A stretch of DNA of 64,000 bases from Pseudomonas sp. P818 (GCF_000418555.1 NZ_ATKM01000009.1:62001-126000); one strand, 5' to 3'; positions 7,536-17,173 are shown, counted from the first letter of the stretch. Notes: generated by a model from the letters alone, not told the origin. Program-made: numbers and translations.

Positions 7536-9320
7536 ATGGCTGAAGCAGCAGTAGCAAACGTACCGGCCAAGGCCGAAGCGGGTGAGCCGAAGAAGCCCCT
7601 GCTGGGCCTTAGCTTCCTGGAAAATCTCGCCGAAATGTCGGTGCTGCGCCAGCTCGGCCTGCTGGTCGGCCTGGCTGCCAGCGTGGCCATCGGTTTTGCC
7701 GTTGTGCTCTGGTCACAGCAGCCGGATTACCGTCCGCTCTATGGCAGCCTCAACGGTATGGATGCTACCCAGGTGGTCGAGACTCTGACCGCTTCCGGCA
7801 TCGACTACACCATCGAACCCAACTCCGGCGCGCTGTTGGTCAAGGCTGACGATCTGGCACGTGCGCGTATGCGCCTGGCGGCTGCCGGCGTGGCACCGAC
7901 CGATAACAGTGTCGGTTTCGAAATTCTCGACCGTGAGCAGGGGCTGGGTACCAGCCAGTTCATGGAAGCCACTCGTTACCGCCGTGGCCTCGAAGGTGAA
8001 CTGGCGCGCACGGTCTCCAGCCTCAATAACGTCAAGGCGGCTCGCGTGCACCTGGCCATGCCCAAGGCCTCGGTTTTCGTCCGTGACGAGCGCAAGCCGT
8101 CGGCTTCGGTCCTGGTCGAGCTCTATCCCGGGCGCGCGCTGGAGCCGAGTCAGGTGATGGCTATCGTCAATCTGGTGGCGACTAGTGTGCCCGAGCTGGA
8201 CAAAGGCCAGGTCACCGTGGTGGATCAGAAGGGCAATCTGCTCTCCGATCAGCAGGAGCTGTCCGAGTTGACCATGGCTGGCAAGCAGTTCGACTACACC
8301 CGCCGCATGGAAACCTTGTTCACCCAGCGCGTGCACAACATCCTGCAGCCGGTGCTGGGCACCGGTCGCTACAAGGCGGAAGTCTCGGCTGACGTCGATT
8401 TCAGCTCGGTCGAGTCCACCTCCGAGATGTTCAACCCGGATCAGCCGGCGCTGCGCAGCGAGCAGCAGGTCAATGAGCAGCGTCAGAGCAGCCTGCCGCC
8501 GCAGGGCGTGCCAGGCGCGCTGTCCAATCAGCCGCCCGGTCCGGCTGCCGCTCCGCAGCAGGCCGCTGGTGCCGCTGCACCGGCTGGTCCGGTAGCGGCC
8601 GGTCAACCACTGGTCGATGCCAATGGCCAACAGATCATGGACCCGGTTACCGGCCAGCCGATGCTGGCACCGTACCCGGCGGACAAACGCGAACAGTCCA
8701 CGCGCAACTTCGAGCTGGATCGCTCCATCAGCTACACCCGTCAGCAGCAGGGGCGCCTGCGCCGCCTGTCGGTCGCGGTAGTGGTCGACGATCAGGTGCG
8801 GGTCGATCCGGCCACCGGTGAGACTACCCGAGTGCCGTGGACGGCCGATGATCTGGCACGCTTTACCCGCCTGGTGCAGGATTCGGTGGGCTTCGATGCC
8901 AGCCGTGGCGATAGCGTCAGCGTGATCAACACGGCGTTCACCGCCTCGTTGGGCGAGGAAATCCCCGATATTCCGTTCTACACCCAGCCCTGGTTCTGGG
9001 ACATCGTCAAGCAAGTGCTCGGCGTGCTGTTCATCCTGGTGCTGGTGTTTGGCGTGCTGCGTCCGGTGCTCAACAACATCACTGGCGGTGGCAGGGGCAA
9101 GGAACTGGCTGGTGCCGGTGATGTGGAACTTGGCGAGATGGCCGGCCTGGATGGCGAACTGTCCGATGATCGCGTCAGCCTCGGTGGGCCGCAGAGCATA
9201 ATGCTGCCGAGCCCCAGTGAGGGGTATGATGCGCAACTGAACGCTATCAAGAGTCTGGTGGCGGAAGATCCTGGCCGCGTAGCCCAGGTCGTCAAAGAGT
9301 GGATCAACGCCGATGAGTGA
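7536..9320 (+). CDS. fliF: Flagellar MS-ring protein FliF
   Basis: 594-aa inner-membrane protein that forms the MS ring. Transmembrane segment 1 is at about 40-60 and segment 2 at about 493-512. Between them is a large periplasmic part with the ring-building motifs and a low-complexity P/A/Q-rich insert (about 315-355). The cytosolic C-terminus (about 560-594, ending KEWINADE) is the FliG-binding tail. The gene overlaps fliG by 8 bp, implying coupled synthesis of the two partners. Confidence 0.97.
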   Translation: MAEAAVANVPAKAEAGEPKKPLLGLSFLENLAEMSVLRQLGLLVGLAASVAIGFAVVLWSQQPDYRPLYGSLNGMDATQVVETLTASGIDYTIEPNSGALLVKADDLARARMRLAAAGVAPTDNSVGFEILDREQGLGTSQFMEATRYRRGLEGELARTVSSLNNVKAARVHLAMPKASVFVRDERKPSASVLVELYPGRALEPSQVMAIVNLVATSVPELDKGQVTVVDQKGNLLSDQQELSELTMAGKQFDYTRRMETLFTQRVHNILQPVLGTGRYKAEVSADVDFSSVESTSEMFNPDQPALRSEQQVNEQRQSSLPPQGVPGALSNQPPGPAAAPQQAAGAAAPAGPVAAGQPLVDANGQQIMDPVTGQPMLAPYPADKREQSTRNFELDRSISYTRQQQGRLRRLSVAVVVDDQVRVDPATGETTRVPWTADDLARFTRLVQDSVGFDASRGDSVSVINTAFTASLGEEIPDIPFYTQPWFWDIVKQVLGVLFILVLVFGVLRPVLNNITGGGRGKELAGAGDVELGEMAGLDGELSDDRVSLGGPQSIMLPSPSEGYDAQLNAIKSLVAEDPGRVAQVVKEWINADE

Positions 9321-10329
9321 CAATCGTACCGCTACCAAGCTAACCAAGGTCGACAAGGCCGCGATCCTTCTGCTCTCGCTCGGCGAGACCGATGCCGCGC
9401 AGGTGCTGCGTCATCTCGGGCCGAAGGAAGTGCAGCGCGTCGGCGTCGCCATGGCCGGCATGCGCAACATCCATCGCGAGCAGGTCGAGCAGGTAATGAG
9501 CGAGTTCGTCGAGATCGTCGGCGACCAGACCAGCCTGGGTGTCGGCTCCGATGGCTACATCCGCAAGATGCTCACCGCGGCTCTGGGCGAAGACAAGGCC
9601 GGCAACCTCATCGACCGCATTCTCCTTGGCGGCAGCACCAGTGGTCTGGACAGCCTGAAGTGGATGGAGCCGCGTGCCGTTGCCGATGTGATTCGCTATG
9701 AGCACCCGCAGATCCAGGCCATCGTCGTCGCCTATCTCGACCCGGACCAGGCCGGCGAGGTGCTCAGCCATTTCGATCACAAGGTGCGCCTGGACATCAT
9801 CCTGCGTGTGTCCTCGCTCAACACCGTGCAGCCGTCTGCGCTCAAGGAGCTCAACCAGATTCTCGAGAAGCAGTTCTCCGGCAGCGCCAATACCACGCGC
9901 GCCACCATGGGCGGGGTCAAGCGTGCGGCGGACATCATGAACTTCCTCGACAGCTCGGTGGAAGGTCAGTTGATGGATTCCATTCGCGAGGTGGACGAAG
10001 ACCTGTCCACGCAGATCGAAGACCTGATGTTCGTCTTCGACAACCTGGCCGATGTCGACGACCGCGGTATCCAGGCGCTGATGCGCGAGGTCTCGTCCGA
10101 GGTGCTGGTGCTGGCGCTCAAGGGCGCCGACGACGCGATCAAGGACAAGGTATTCAAGAACATGTCCAAACGCGCTGCCGAGCTGTTGCGCGACGATCTG
10201 GAAGCCAAGGGGCCGGTGCGTGTCAGCGATGTGGAGGCGGCGCAGAAGGAAATTCTCACCATTGCCCGGCGCATGGCCGAAGCCGGCGAGATCGTGCTCG
10301 GCGGCAAGGGTGGCGAGGAAATGGTTTAG
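9313..10329 (+). CDS. fliG: Flagellar motor switch protein FliG
   Basis: 338-aa rotor protein that takes torque from the MotA-type stator and couples FliF to FliM. N-domain (1-90) for FliF, middle domain with EHPQ (about 131-134) for FliM, and a C-terminal domain with the charged torque helix (about 270-300, KNMSKRAAELLRDDLEAKG). ATG 9313 lies inside the fliF tail. Normally fliH would follow closely; here a 282-bp inverted-repeat element starts at the base after the stop codon. Confidence 0.97.
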   Translation: MSDNRTATKLTKVDKAAILLLSLGETDAAQVLRHLGPKEVQRVGVAMAGMRNIHREQVEQVMSEFVEIVGDQTSLGVGSDGYIRKMLTAALGEDKAGNLIDRILLGGSTSGLDSLKWMEPRAVADVIRYEHPQIQAIVVAYLDPDQAGEVLSHFDHKVRLDIILRVSSLNTVQPSALKELNQILEKQFSGSANTTRATMGGVKRAADIMNFLDSSVEGQLMDSIREVDEDLSTQIEDLMFVFDNLADVDDRGIQALMREVSSEVLVLALKGADDAIKDKVFKNMSKRAAELLRDDLEAKGPVRVSDVEAAQKEILTIARRMAEAGEIVLGGKGGEEMV

Positions 10330-10611
10330 CAGGGTCTATTCCCGTTTCGCCACGGCCGCGCCGGAGCCAGTTTTTGCGCGGGCAAGGCATGAGGAGAGAA
10401 GTTTGGTCATTCCAAATGAACGACGAATAACGCAGCAGCGCGCAAAAACTGGCCCGGCCCTTCGGGTTGCGCAGCAAATGGCGCCAGGCTGCGTTGTGGA
10501 GCTTGGCAAGGGAGCGACCATTACCTGCGCTCCACGCCTGCGGAACGCCGCCCGGCCATGGCGCCATTTGGCGCTGCAACGCGGCTCGCGTCGAAATGGG
10601 AACAGACCCTG
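10330..10611. mobile_element. MITE-like inverted-repeat element filling the fliG-fliH junction
   Basis: 282 bp bounded by 20-bp terminal inverted repeats that match at 18 of 20 positions: 10330-10349 and 10592-10611. Inside are a perfect 14-bp inverted pair (10367-10380 / 10439-10452, CCAGTTTTTGCGCG) and an 11-bp pair around TGGCGCCATTT (10476-10486 / 10559-10569). No coding region of its own is convincing. The element begins at the base after the fliG stop and ends at the base before the fliH ATG. No clear target duplication was found. The transposing family is unknown. Confidence 0.7.
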
Positions 10612-11412
10612 ATGGCAGCCAAGGAGCCGGATAGCGAGCTGATTCGTGCCAAGGATCTGGGCACTTTCGACCGCTGGGCATTGCCCAGCTTCGACGCGCC
10701 GGGTGAAGAGCAAATCGATACTGGCGCCCCTGTTGACGAATCCGTGCCATCCCCTGTCGAGGCCGAGGCTCAGGACACCGGGCAGGTCGAAGAGATTGCC
10801 ATCGAAGATGTCAAACCACTGACGCTCGATGAACTCGAGGCGATCCGCCAGGATGCCTACAACGAAGGCTTTGCCACTGGTGAGAAGGACGGCTTTCATG
10901 CCGGCCAGATCAAGGCCAGGCAGGAGGCCGATGCGGCCCTGGCGCTGAAAGTCGGCAGCCTGGAAAAACTCATGGCGCAGCTGCTCGATCCGATTGCCGA
11001 GCAGGACCAGCAGATGGAAGTGGCCATGGTGCGCCTGGTCAGCCATATGGTGCGCGAGGTGATTCAGCGCGAGCTGAAAACAGACTCCAGCCAGATTCGT
11101 CAGGTCCTGCGCGAGGCGCTCAAGCTGCTGCCGATGGGGGCGGACAACGTCCGTATTCAGGTCAACCCGCAAGACTTCGAAACGATCAAAGCGCTGCGCG
11201 AGCGTCACGAGGAGAGCTGGCGCATTCTCGAGGACGACAGCCTGCTGCCTGGCGGTTGCCGCATCGAGTCGGAACACAGCCAGATCGACGCTAGCGTAGA
11301 AACGCGCATGGCGCAGGCGCTCAAGCAACTGTTCGAGCAACAGCGTGCGCAGATCACCCAGCCGCCAGAGGCGGACATCGCTCTGGATCTGGATGGCAGC
11401 GATGCGCCTTGA
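10612..11412 (+). CDS. fliH: Flagellar export ATPase regulator FliH
   Basis: 266-aa stator/peripheral-stalk protein of the export ATPase. It binds FliI and tethers it to the C ring. The acidic N-terminal half contains [17 protein letters not shown] (about 81-97), a GxxxG-type helix region typical of FliH, and the C-terminal domain (about 130-250) matches the family. Start ATG 10612 gives [13 protein letters not shown]. An in-frame ATG at 10558, inside the preceding repeat element, could add 18 residues but is less likely. The ribosome site before 10612 is poor (GGGA about 11 bp upstream) and belongs to the repeat. The gene overlaps fliI by 11 bp. Confidence 0.9.
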   Translation: MAAKEPDSELIRAKDLGTFDRWALPSFDAPGEEQIDTGAPVDESVPSPVEAEAQDTGQVEEIAIEDVKPLTLDELEAIRQDAYNEGFATGEKDGFHAGQIKARQEADAALALKVGSLEKLMAQLLDPIAEQDQQMEVAMVRLVSHMVREVIQRELKTDSSQIRQVLREALKLLPMGADNVRIQVNPQDFETIKALRERHEESWRILEDDSLLPGGCRIESEHSQIDASVETRMAQALKQLFEQQRAQITQPPEADIALDLDGSDAP

Positions 11413-12748
11413 ACGCGTGAGCTTCGCCCGGCGTCTGGAGGGCTACAGCGAAGCGATCAGTCTACCCAGCCAGCCCATACTCGAAGGCCGTCTGTTGCGC
11501 ATGGTCGGTCTTACGCTGGAGGCCGAAGGCTTGCGTGCAGCCGTTGGCAGCCGCTGCCTGGTGATCAACGACGACAGCTACCACCCGGTTCAGGTCGAGG
11601 CTGAGGTGATGGGCTTTTCCGCAGGCAAGATCTATCTGATGCCGGTCGGCAGCCTTGCCGGCATCGCTCCGGGCGCGCGCGTGGTGCCTTTGCCTGATGC
11701 CGGGCGCCTGCCCATGGGCATGACCATGCTTGGCCGGGTGCTCGATGGCGCCGGCCGCGCCCTGGACGGCAAGGGCGGGATGAAGGCCGAAGATTGGGTG
11801 CCGATGGATGGCCCGACCATCAACCCGCTCAATCGTGATCCCATCAGCCAGCCACTGGACGTCGGCATTCGTTCGATCAACGGTCTGCTCACCGTCGGGC
11901 GCGGTCAGCGCCTTGGCCTGTTCGCCGGTACCGGTGTCGGCAAGTCGGTGTTGCTGGGCATGATGACGCGTTTTACCGAGGCCGAGATCATCGTCGTCGG
12001 GCTGATCGGTGAGCGGGGGCGGGAGGTCAAGGAGTTCATCGACGAGATCCTGGGCGAAGAGGGGCTCAAGCGCTCCGTCGTCGTGGCCTCGCCGGCCGAT
12101 GATGCACCGCTGATGCGGCTGCGCGCTGCGCAGTACTGCACGCGTATCGCCGAATATTTCCGCGACAAGGGCAAGAACGTCCTGCTGCTGATGGACTCGC
12201 TCACGCGCTATGCCCAGGCCCAGCGTGAAATCGCCCTGGCCATCGGTGAGCCGCCTGCCACCAAAGGTTATCCGCCTTCGGTGTTCGCCAAGTTGCCCAA
12301 GCTGGTCGAGCGCGCCGGTAATGCCGAGGCTGGCGGTGGTTCCATCACCGCGTTCTATACCGTATTGAGCGAGGGCGATGATCAGCAGGATCCGATCGCC
12401 GATGCCGCGCGCGGTGTGCTCGATGGGCACTTCGTTCTGTCCCGGCGTCTGGCGGAGGAGGGGCACTATCCGGCGATCGATATCGAGTCGTCGATCAGCC
12501 GTGTCATGCCGCAGGTGGTACCACCCGAGCAGCTCAAACAGGCGCAGCGCTTCAAGCAGCTGTGGTCGCGCTACCAGCAGAGCCGTGATCTGATCAGTGT
12601 CGGCGCCTACGTTCCGGGCGGCGATGCGGACACCGACCTGGCCATCGCGCGCCACCCGGTCATGGCTCACTACCTGCGTCAGGGGCTGGATGAAAGTGTG
12701 GGCATGCCGCAGAGCCGTGAGCAACTGGCCGCCGTGCTGGGGCAATGA
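11402..12748 (+). CDS. fliI: Flagellum-specific export ATPase FliI
   Basis: 448-aa F1-beta-like ATPase of the flagellar type III export apparatus. Walker A GTGVGKSV begins near residue 176. The Walker B strand [16 protein letters not shown] and the family signature around [18 protein letters not shown] are intact. Start ATG 11402 ([15 protein letters not shown]) overlaps the fliH end by 11 bp; a TTG start 19 codons upstream is in frame but encodes non-family sequence. Confidence 0.96.
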   Translation: MRLERVSFARRLEGYSEAISLPSQPILEGRLLRMVGLTLEAEGLRAAVGSRCLVINDDSYHPVQVEAEVMGFSAGKIYLMPVGSLAGIAPGARVVPLPDAGRLPMGMTMLGRVLDGAGRALDGKGGMKAEDWVPMDGPTINPLNRDPISQPLDVGIRSINGLLTVGRGQRLGLFAGTGVGKSVLLGMMTRFTEAEIIVVGLIGERGREVKEFIDEILGEEGLKRSVVVASPADDAPLMRLRAAQYCTRIAEYFRDKGKNVLLLMDSLTRYAQAQREIALAIGEPPATKGYPPSVFAKLPKLVERAGNAEAGGGSITAFYTVLSEGDDQQDPIADAARGVLDGHFVLSRRLAEEGHYPAIDIESSISRVMPQVVPPEQLKQAQRFKQLWSRYQQSRDLISVGAYVPGGDADTDLAIARHPVMAHYLRQGLDESVGMPQSREQLAAVLGQ

Positions 12749-12791
12749 TGGTGCTGGTTAAATGTCTTTTCGCTGCCATTGAGGCGAAGCA

Positions 12792-13241
12792 ATGAGCCTC
12801 AGTCGCGCCAAGCGCCTGCAGCCGGTGGTGGAAATGGCACAAAAGGCCGAGCGCGAGGCGGCGCGCCAGCTCGGGCATTGTCAGGGGCTGGTTGGTCAGG
12901 CCGAGGCCAAGCTGGGGGAACTCGAGCGTTTTCGTGGCGATTACCAGCAGCAGTGGATCAGCGAGGGCAGCAAGGGGGTTTCCGGCCAGTGGCTGATGAA
13001 CTACCAGCGTTTTTTGTCACAGCTTGAGACAGCGGTCGGCCAGCAGCAGCAAAGCCTGGAATGGCACCGGGCCAATCTGGAGAAGGTTCGTGCCGTGTGG
13101 CAGCAGCGCTACGCGCGCCTCGAGGGCTTGCGCAAGCTGGTCCAGCGCTACATCGATGAAGCCCGGTTGGCAGAAGACAAGCGCGAGCAGAAACTGCTCG
13201 ACGAACTGGCGCAGCGGCTGATCGATCGCGGCGAGTCCTGA
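12792..13241 (+). CDS. fliJ: Flagellar export chaperone/coiled-coil protein FliJ
   Basis: 149-aa antiparallel coiled-coil protein, Q, E and R rich with no prolines in the helices. It resembles the gamma subunit of F-type ATPases and sits in the FliI hexamer pore. The N-terminal pattern LSRAKRLQPVVEMAQKAE matches the FliJ family. It is 43 bp after fliI and is the last gene of the fliE-J group before the hsb genes. Confidence 0.93.
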   Translation: MSLSRAKRLQPVVEMAQKAEREAARQLGHCQGLVGQAEAKLGELERFRGDYQQQWISEGSKGVSGQWLMNYQRFLSQLETAVGQQQQSLEWHRANLEKVRAVWQQRYARLEGLRKLVQRYIDEARLAEDKREQKLLDELAQRLIDRGES

Positions 13242-13326
13242 TTAGAAGTTGTTTCGTCGTCAGTCAGATGCTACACCTTGTGTCGTGAACCGACTTATCC
13301 GGCAAAGTCTCGACAAAGGAGTAGAC

Positions 13327-13632
13327 ATGGCCATCACCTCGCAACCGTCGGCGGACGGGCAAGAGCTGACCATCATGATTCGAGGACGCTTCGACTTCGC
13401 CTCCCACCAGGAATTTCGTGACGCCTACGAGCGCGTCAACGTGACCCCCAAGCGCTACCAGGTCGACCTGCGCGACACCAGTTACCTCGATAGTTCGGCA
13501 CTGGGCATGTTGCTGCTTTTGCGTGATCACGCAGGCGGCGATTCGGCGCAGATCCGTCTGCTCAACTGCAGCAGCGATGTTCGCAAGATTCTCGCCATTT
13601 CCAACTTCGAGCAGCTGTTCCAGATCAGTTGA
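13327..13632 (+). CDS. hsbA: STAS-domain anti-anti-sigma factor HsbA
   Basis: 101-aa single STAS domain. The phosphorylatable serine lies in YLDSSALG (S56/S57); S56 is the position described for HsbA. In P. aeruginosa, HsbA swings between FlgM (freeing FliA) and the diguanylate cyclase HsbD according to its phosphorylation by HsbR. There the gene lies by flgM; here it follows fliJ within the fli cluster. ATG 13327 follows AAGGAG at 13316-13321. It overlaps hsbR by one base (TGATG). Confidence 0.85.
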   Translation: MAITSQPSADGQELTIMIRGRFDFASHQEFRDAYERVNVTPKRYQVDLRDTSYLDSSALGMLLLLRDHAGGDSAQIRLLNCSSDVRKILAISNFEQLFQIS

Positions 13633-15320
13633 TGCCTGATCGTCTCGCGATCCTGATTGCCGAGGACAACGCAGCTGATCGCATGCTGCTGTCCACTATC
13701 GTCAGTCGCCAGGGGCATCGTGTGCTCACGGCCAGCAACGGCCTGGAGGCGGTCGCTCTGTTCGAGCAGGAGCGACCGCACATGGTCCTGATGGACGCGT
13801 TGATGCCGGTAATGGACGGCTTCGAGGCAGCGCGACGAATCAAGGAACAGGCCGGCGAGGCGCTGGTGCCGATCATCTTTCTCACCTCGCTGACCGAAGG
13901 CGAGGCGCTGGTGCGTTGCCTGGAAGCCGGTGGTGACGACTTTCTCGCCAAACCCTATAACCGGGTCATACTCGAGGCCAAGATCGGCGCCATGGATCGT
14001 TTGCGCCGACTGCATGACACGGTGTTGCGCCAGCGCGATTTGATCGCCCGGCACAACGAACACCTGTTGCGCGAGCAGCGCGTGGCCAAGGCGGTATTCG
14101 ACAAGGTGGCGCATTCCGGTTGCCTGGATGCGCCGAACATCCGCTACATGCAGTCGCCCTACGCGCTGTTCAATGGCGATCTGCTGCTGGCAGCCTACAA
14201 ACCTTCAGGCGGCATGCACGTGATGCTCGGTGACTTCACCGGCCATGGCTTGCCGGCGGCGATTGGCGCCATGCCACTGGCCGAGGTGTTCTACGGCATG
14301 ACGGCCAAGGGCCACTCCCTGGCCGAAATCCTTCGCGAGATCAACGCCAAGCTCAAGCGCATCCTGCCGGTGGGCGTTTTCTGCTGCGCCACCGTGCTCA
14401 ACATCAGCAGCAAGCGGGGGCTGCTCGAGGTTTGGAATGGCGGGCTGCCGGATGGCTATCTGCTGCATGCCGATGGGCGCCCGCGTCAGGCGTTGGTGTC
14501 ACGCCATCTGCCGCTTGGCATTCTCGAGCCGGCGGCGTTCAGTGATCGCTGCGAAGTCTATCCGCTGGCGCCGGGAGATCGCATCTTTCTGCTCAGCGAT
14601 GGGGTGCTGGAAGCCAGTGATCAGCACGGCCAGCTGTTTGGCGAAGAGCGCCTGCTCGGCCTGTTGGACGCCAATCGTCAGCCGCAGGCCTTGTTCGAGG
14701 AAATCCAGCAGGCACTGGTGGCGTTCCGCGGCGAACAGCAAGACGATGTCAGCCTGGTCCAGGTCGGGCTCGCCGAGGATGACGAGCGCCCGCGGCCGCT
14801 GGCCTTTGCCGACAGCGGGCAGTGCAGCGTCATGGACTGGTCGGCCAGTTTCGAATTTCGCGCGCTGAGTCTGCGTCATTTCAACCCATTGCCGTTCCTG
14901 CTCCAGTTGCTGCTGGATGTGCAGGCACTACGCCCGCGCGGTGGGGAACTCTATACCGTGCTCGCCGAGCTCTATTCCAATGCGCTGGAGCACGGCGTGA
15001 TGGGCCTGGATTCCTCGCTCAAGCAGGATGCCAGCGGTTTTGCCGAGTATTACCGGGAGCGGCGTTTGCGCCTGGCTTCGCTGCAGGACGGTTACGTGCG
15101 CTTTCACCTGCAGATGCTGCCGCAGGGAAATGGTGGCCGCCTTATCGTCGGCGTAGAGGACAGCGGGCCCGGTTTCGACCCCGCCAGGCTCATGGCAGCG
15201 CGTGATGATGCGCTTTGCGGACGCGGGCTGGCGCTGGTCCGTGAGTTGAGCGATGGCTTCGCCTATGGCCCCGACGGACGGGGCGTCAGCGTGGAGTTTT
15301 GTTGGTCCGCTGAGGCATAA
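13632..15320 (+). CDS. hsbR: Response regulator with SpoIIE/PP2C phosphatase and anti-sigma kinase domains (HsbR)
   Basis: 562-aa three-domain protein. The receiver domain (1-125) has the acidic AEDN, D55 in LMDALMPVMDG and Lys in AKPYN. The PP2C/SpoIIE phosphatase (about 170-385) shows GDFTGHGLPAA and LLSDGVLEA metal-site motifs. A GHKL kinase-type ATPase domain (about 430-562) has ELYSNALEHG and EDSGPGFD. HsbR acts as kinase or phosphatase on the adjacent HsbA depending on phosphate received from HptB. ATG 13632 overlaps the hsbA stop; a TTG one codon earlier is also in frame. Confidence 0.87.
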   Translation: MPDRLAILIAEDNAADRMLLSTIVSRQGHRVLTASNGLEAVALFEQERPHMVLMDALMPVMDGFEAARRIKEQAGEALVPIIFLTSLTEGEALVRCLEAGGDDFLAKPYNRVILEAKIGAMDRLRRLHDTVLRQRDLIARHNEHLLREQRVAKAVFDKVAHSGCLDAPNIRYMQSPYALFNGDLLLAAYKPSGGMHVMLGDFTGHGLPAAIGAMPLAEVFYGMTAKGHSLAEILREINAKLKRILPVGVFCCATVLNISSKRGLLEVWNGGLPDGYLLHADGRPRQALVSRHLPLGILEPAAFSDRCEVYPLAPGDRIFLLSDGVLEASDQHGQLFGEERLLGLLDANRQPQALFEEIQQALVAFRGEQQDDVSLVQVGLAEDDERPRPLAFADSGQCSVMDWSASFEFRALSLRHFNPLPFLLQLLLDVQALRPRGGELYTVLAELYSNALEHGVMGLDSSLKQDASGFAEYYRERRLRLASLQDGYVRFHLQMLPQGNGGRLIVGVEDSGPGFDPARLMAARDDALCGRGLALVRELSDGFAYGPDGRGVSVEFCWSAEA

Positions 15321-15350
15321 TCCGGTCCTTGATGTTCAGGGAGTGACCCG

Positions 15351-15704
15351 GTGTCCGATATCCATCTCGACGATGCCGTTCTGGCGGCGCTGCAGGACGT
15401 CATGGAGGACGAGTACCCGATCCTGCTCGATACCTTCGTAGCCGATTCCGAGGAGCGTGTGCGCCTGTTGCGTCAGGCTCAGGCCGAGGGTGATGCGCAG
15501 GGGCTGCGTCTGGCTGCGCACAGCTTCAAGGGCAGTTGCAGCAACATGGGCGCGGTACTGCTGGCCGGCCTGTGCAAGGAGCTCGAGGACGCCGGTCGGC
15601 GCGAGGCGCTGGAGCTGGCGCCGACGTTGATCGAACAGATCGAGCGTGAATTCGCCATCGTGCGCATCCTGTTCAAGTCAGAGCGTCAGCGCTACCGCGT
15701 CTGA
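15351..15704 (+). CDS. hptB: Histidine phosphotransfer protein HptB
   Basis: 117-aa HPt domain with phospho-acceptor H57 in AAHSFKGSCSNMGA. In P. aeruginosa HptB (also H57) relays phosphate from hybrid kinases to HsbR, linking Gac/Rsm-type sensing to motility and biofilm. GTG start at 15351 with GGGAG 7 bp upstream. It completes the hsbA-hsbR-hptB module. The next gene, fliK, has its own sigma-54 site beginning 13 bp after this stop. Confidence 0.88.
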   Translation: MSDIHLDDAVLAALQDVMEDEYPILLDTFVADSEERVRLLRQAQAEGDAQGLRLAAHSFKGSCSNMGAVLLAGLCKELEDAGRREALELAPTLIEQIEREFAIVRILFKSERQRYRV

Positions 15705-15716
15705 TCTTTCCAGAGT

Positions 15717-15733
15717 TGGCCCGCCCTTTGCTC
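15717..15733 (+). promoter_or_regulatory. Sigma-54 promoter of fliK
   Basis: TTGGCCCGCCCTTTGCTC-type element: GG at 15718-15719, ten bases, GC at 15730-15731; 36 bp before the fliK ATG. It matches the class III (FleR/RpoN) assignment of fliK in P. aeruginosa. Confidence 0.8.
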
Positions 15734-15768
15734 TGATCCCGTCACGACCCATCAGACGGAGAGCGTCC

Positions 15769-17007
15769 ATGTCCGCGTTGCCCGATATCCGCCTGCAGGC
15801 CACGCCTGAGGTGAAGAGCAAAGCGAAGCAGCCGGCCAAAGCGCCGGAACCCAGCAAGAACGGGGCTTCCAGCTTTGCCGAGGTATATGCCAAGGAGCGT
15901 CAGGCCAAGTCCGGCGAGCGCACTGGCAGCACCGATAAATCCAGCCAGGAGCAGAGTTCTGCGCCCGCCACGGGGGAGACTGATACCACCCCGACTGCCG
16001 CATCAACTGCCGCCGAACAGCCTGCGCTTGCCGCCTCCGGCAATTCCTTGCCGACCCAGGAGGGCGCCGAAGAACAGCTCGATCCACTTCTGGCGATGGC
16101 TTTGGGTGGGATTCAGGTTGAGGTGACGGAGGCTCCGGTAACCGATGAGTCGCCGGATATGCCGGCTCTGGTGATTACCGGCGCCGCCGCAGCTGCCACT
16201 GAGCAAGCCGAGCCGGTGCTGGAGGATGAAGCACTCGACCCGCTGGCATTGCTCAAGCAGCCAGCGGAAGAGGCGAGCAAGGCCCAGGCTCCGCAGGATG
16301 CTGCGAGCAAAAGCACCAGGGTCGCCACCAGCACCGACTTTGCTGCCGCCATGGCTGCAATGGGCAAGGGTGAGCAGTCCGTCGAGGGCAGCGAGGAGCC
16401 GACGCTGGACGTGCCGCTGAAAAGCCTCGGCAAAGACGCCCTGGAGAGCCTTCAGGACAGCGTTCAGCCCAATCGTCCGGACCAGTTCGTCAGCAAGCTC
16501 AATGCGCTGACCCAGGCGCTCAATCATCAGGCCGGTGCTGCGCAACGTCTGCCATTGGTACCGGGGCAGCCGGTGGCGATGCAGCAGGGCGGCTGGAGCG
16601 AGGCGGTGGTCGATCGCGTCATGTGGTTGTCGAGCCAGAACCTCAAGTCGGCTGAAATTCAGCTCGATCCGGCCGAGCTGGGGCGCCTCGAGGTGCGTGT
16701 GAACCTGTCTCAGGACCAGGCTCAGGTAACCTTCGCCAGCCCCAATGCCGGCGTGCGTGAGGCGCTGGAGGGGCAGATGCACCGTCTGCGTGAGTTGTTC
16801 GCCCAGCAGGGCATGAACCTGGCCGATGCCAACGTTTCCGACCAGTCGCTCAACCGCGGCTGGCAGGGGCAGGGTGAGGGCGGCCGTGAAGGCTCCGGCT
16901 CACGTGATGGCCTGCTCGCCGGGGAAGAGCTGCAGCCCGGCGTTCAACAGGAGGTCCGCAGTGAGCGACTGACCACGGGCCGTGGTCTGGTCGATTACTA
17001 CGCCTGA
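15769..17007 (+). CDS. fliK: Flagellar hook-length control protein FliK
   Basis: 412-aa exported molecular ruler that sets hook length and switches FlhB specificity. The long N-terminal part (1-240) is low-complexity, rich in A, E, P, S and T, as expected for the ruler. The conserved C-terminal Flg_hook domain (about 280-380) contains LKSAEIQLDPAELGRLEV and VREALEGQMHRLRELF. Start ATG 15769 is inside a longer open frame whose upstream extension overlaps hptB and is rejected. A second FliK-like gene exists at 37443-38972. Confidence 0.92.
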   Translation: MSALPDIRLQATPEVKSKAKQPAKAPEPSKNGASSFAEVYAKERQAKSGERTGSTDKSSQEQSSAPATGETDTTPTAASTAAEQPALAASGNSLPTQEGAEEQLDPLLAMALGGIQVEVTEAPVTDESPDMPALVITGAAAAATEQAEPVLEDEALDPLALLKQPAEEASKAQAPQDAASKSTRVATSTDFAAAMAAMGKGEQSVEGSEEPTLDVPLKSLGKDALESLQDSVQPNRPDQFVSKLNALTQALNHQAGAAQRLPLVPGQPVAMQQGGWSEAVVDRVMWLSSQNLKSAEIQLDPAELGRLEVRVNLSQDQAQVTFASPNAGVREALEGQMHRLRELFAQQGMNLADANVSDQSLNRGWQGQGEGGREGSGSRDGLLAGEELQPGVQQEVRSERLTTGRGLVDYYA

Positions 17008-17065
17008 ACAGCGCTTCTGATCTCGAGGCGAGGTCCGTAGATCGGGATTCCTCCGCTAGACTTTC

Positions 17066-17100
17066 ATTCGCCCGGGTTGCCGAAAGGTGCTCGGGCGAAT
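17066..17100 (+). terminator. Hairpin after fliK without a T tract
   Basis: ATTCGCCCG (17066-17074) pairs perfectly with CGGGCGAAT (17092-17100) around a 17-base loop. No T run follows, so this may be a transcript-end stabiliser rather than an intrinsic terminator. Confidence 0.4.
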
Positions 17101-17173
17101 GCATTTGGGGTGACAGGAGGTAGCCGGCACTGTTAAATCCGCAGCCCAGAGTTAGACAAGCCTGCTCATATGC

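Noticed and set aside
10369..10560. Short open frames inside the fliG-fliH element as a transposase remnant
   Set aside because: They show no family motif on either strand and cover inverted repeats; the element appears non-autonomous.
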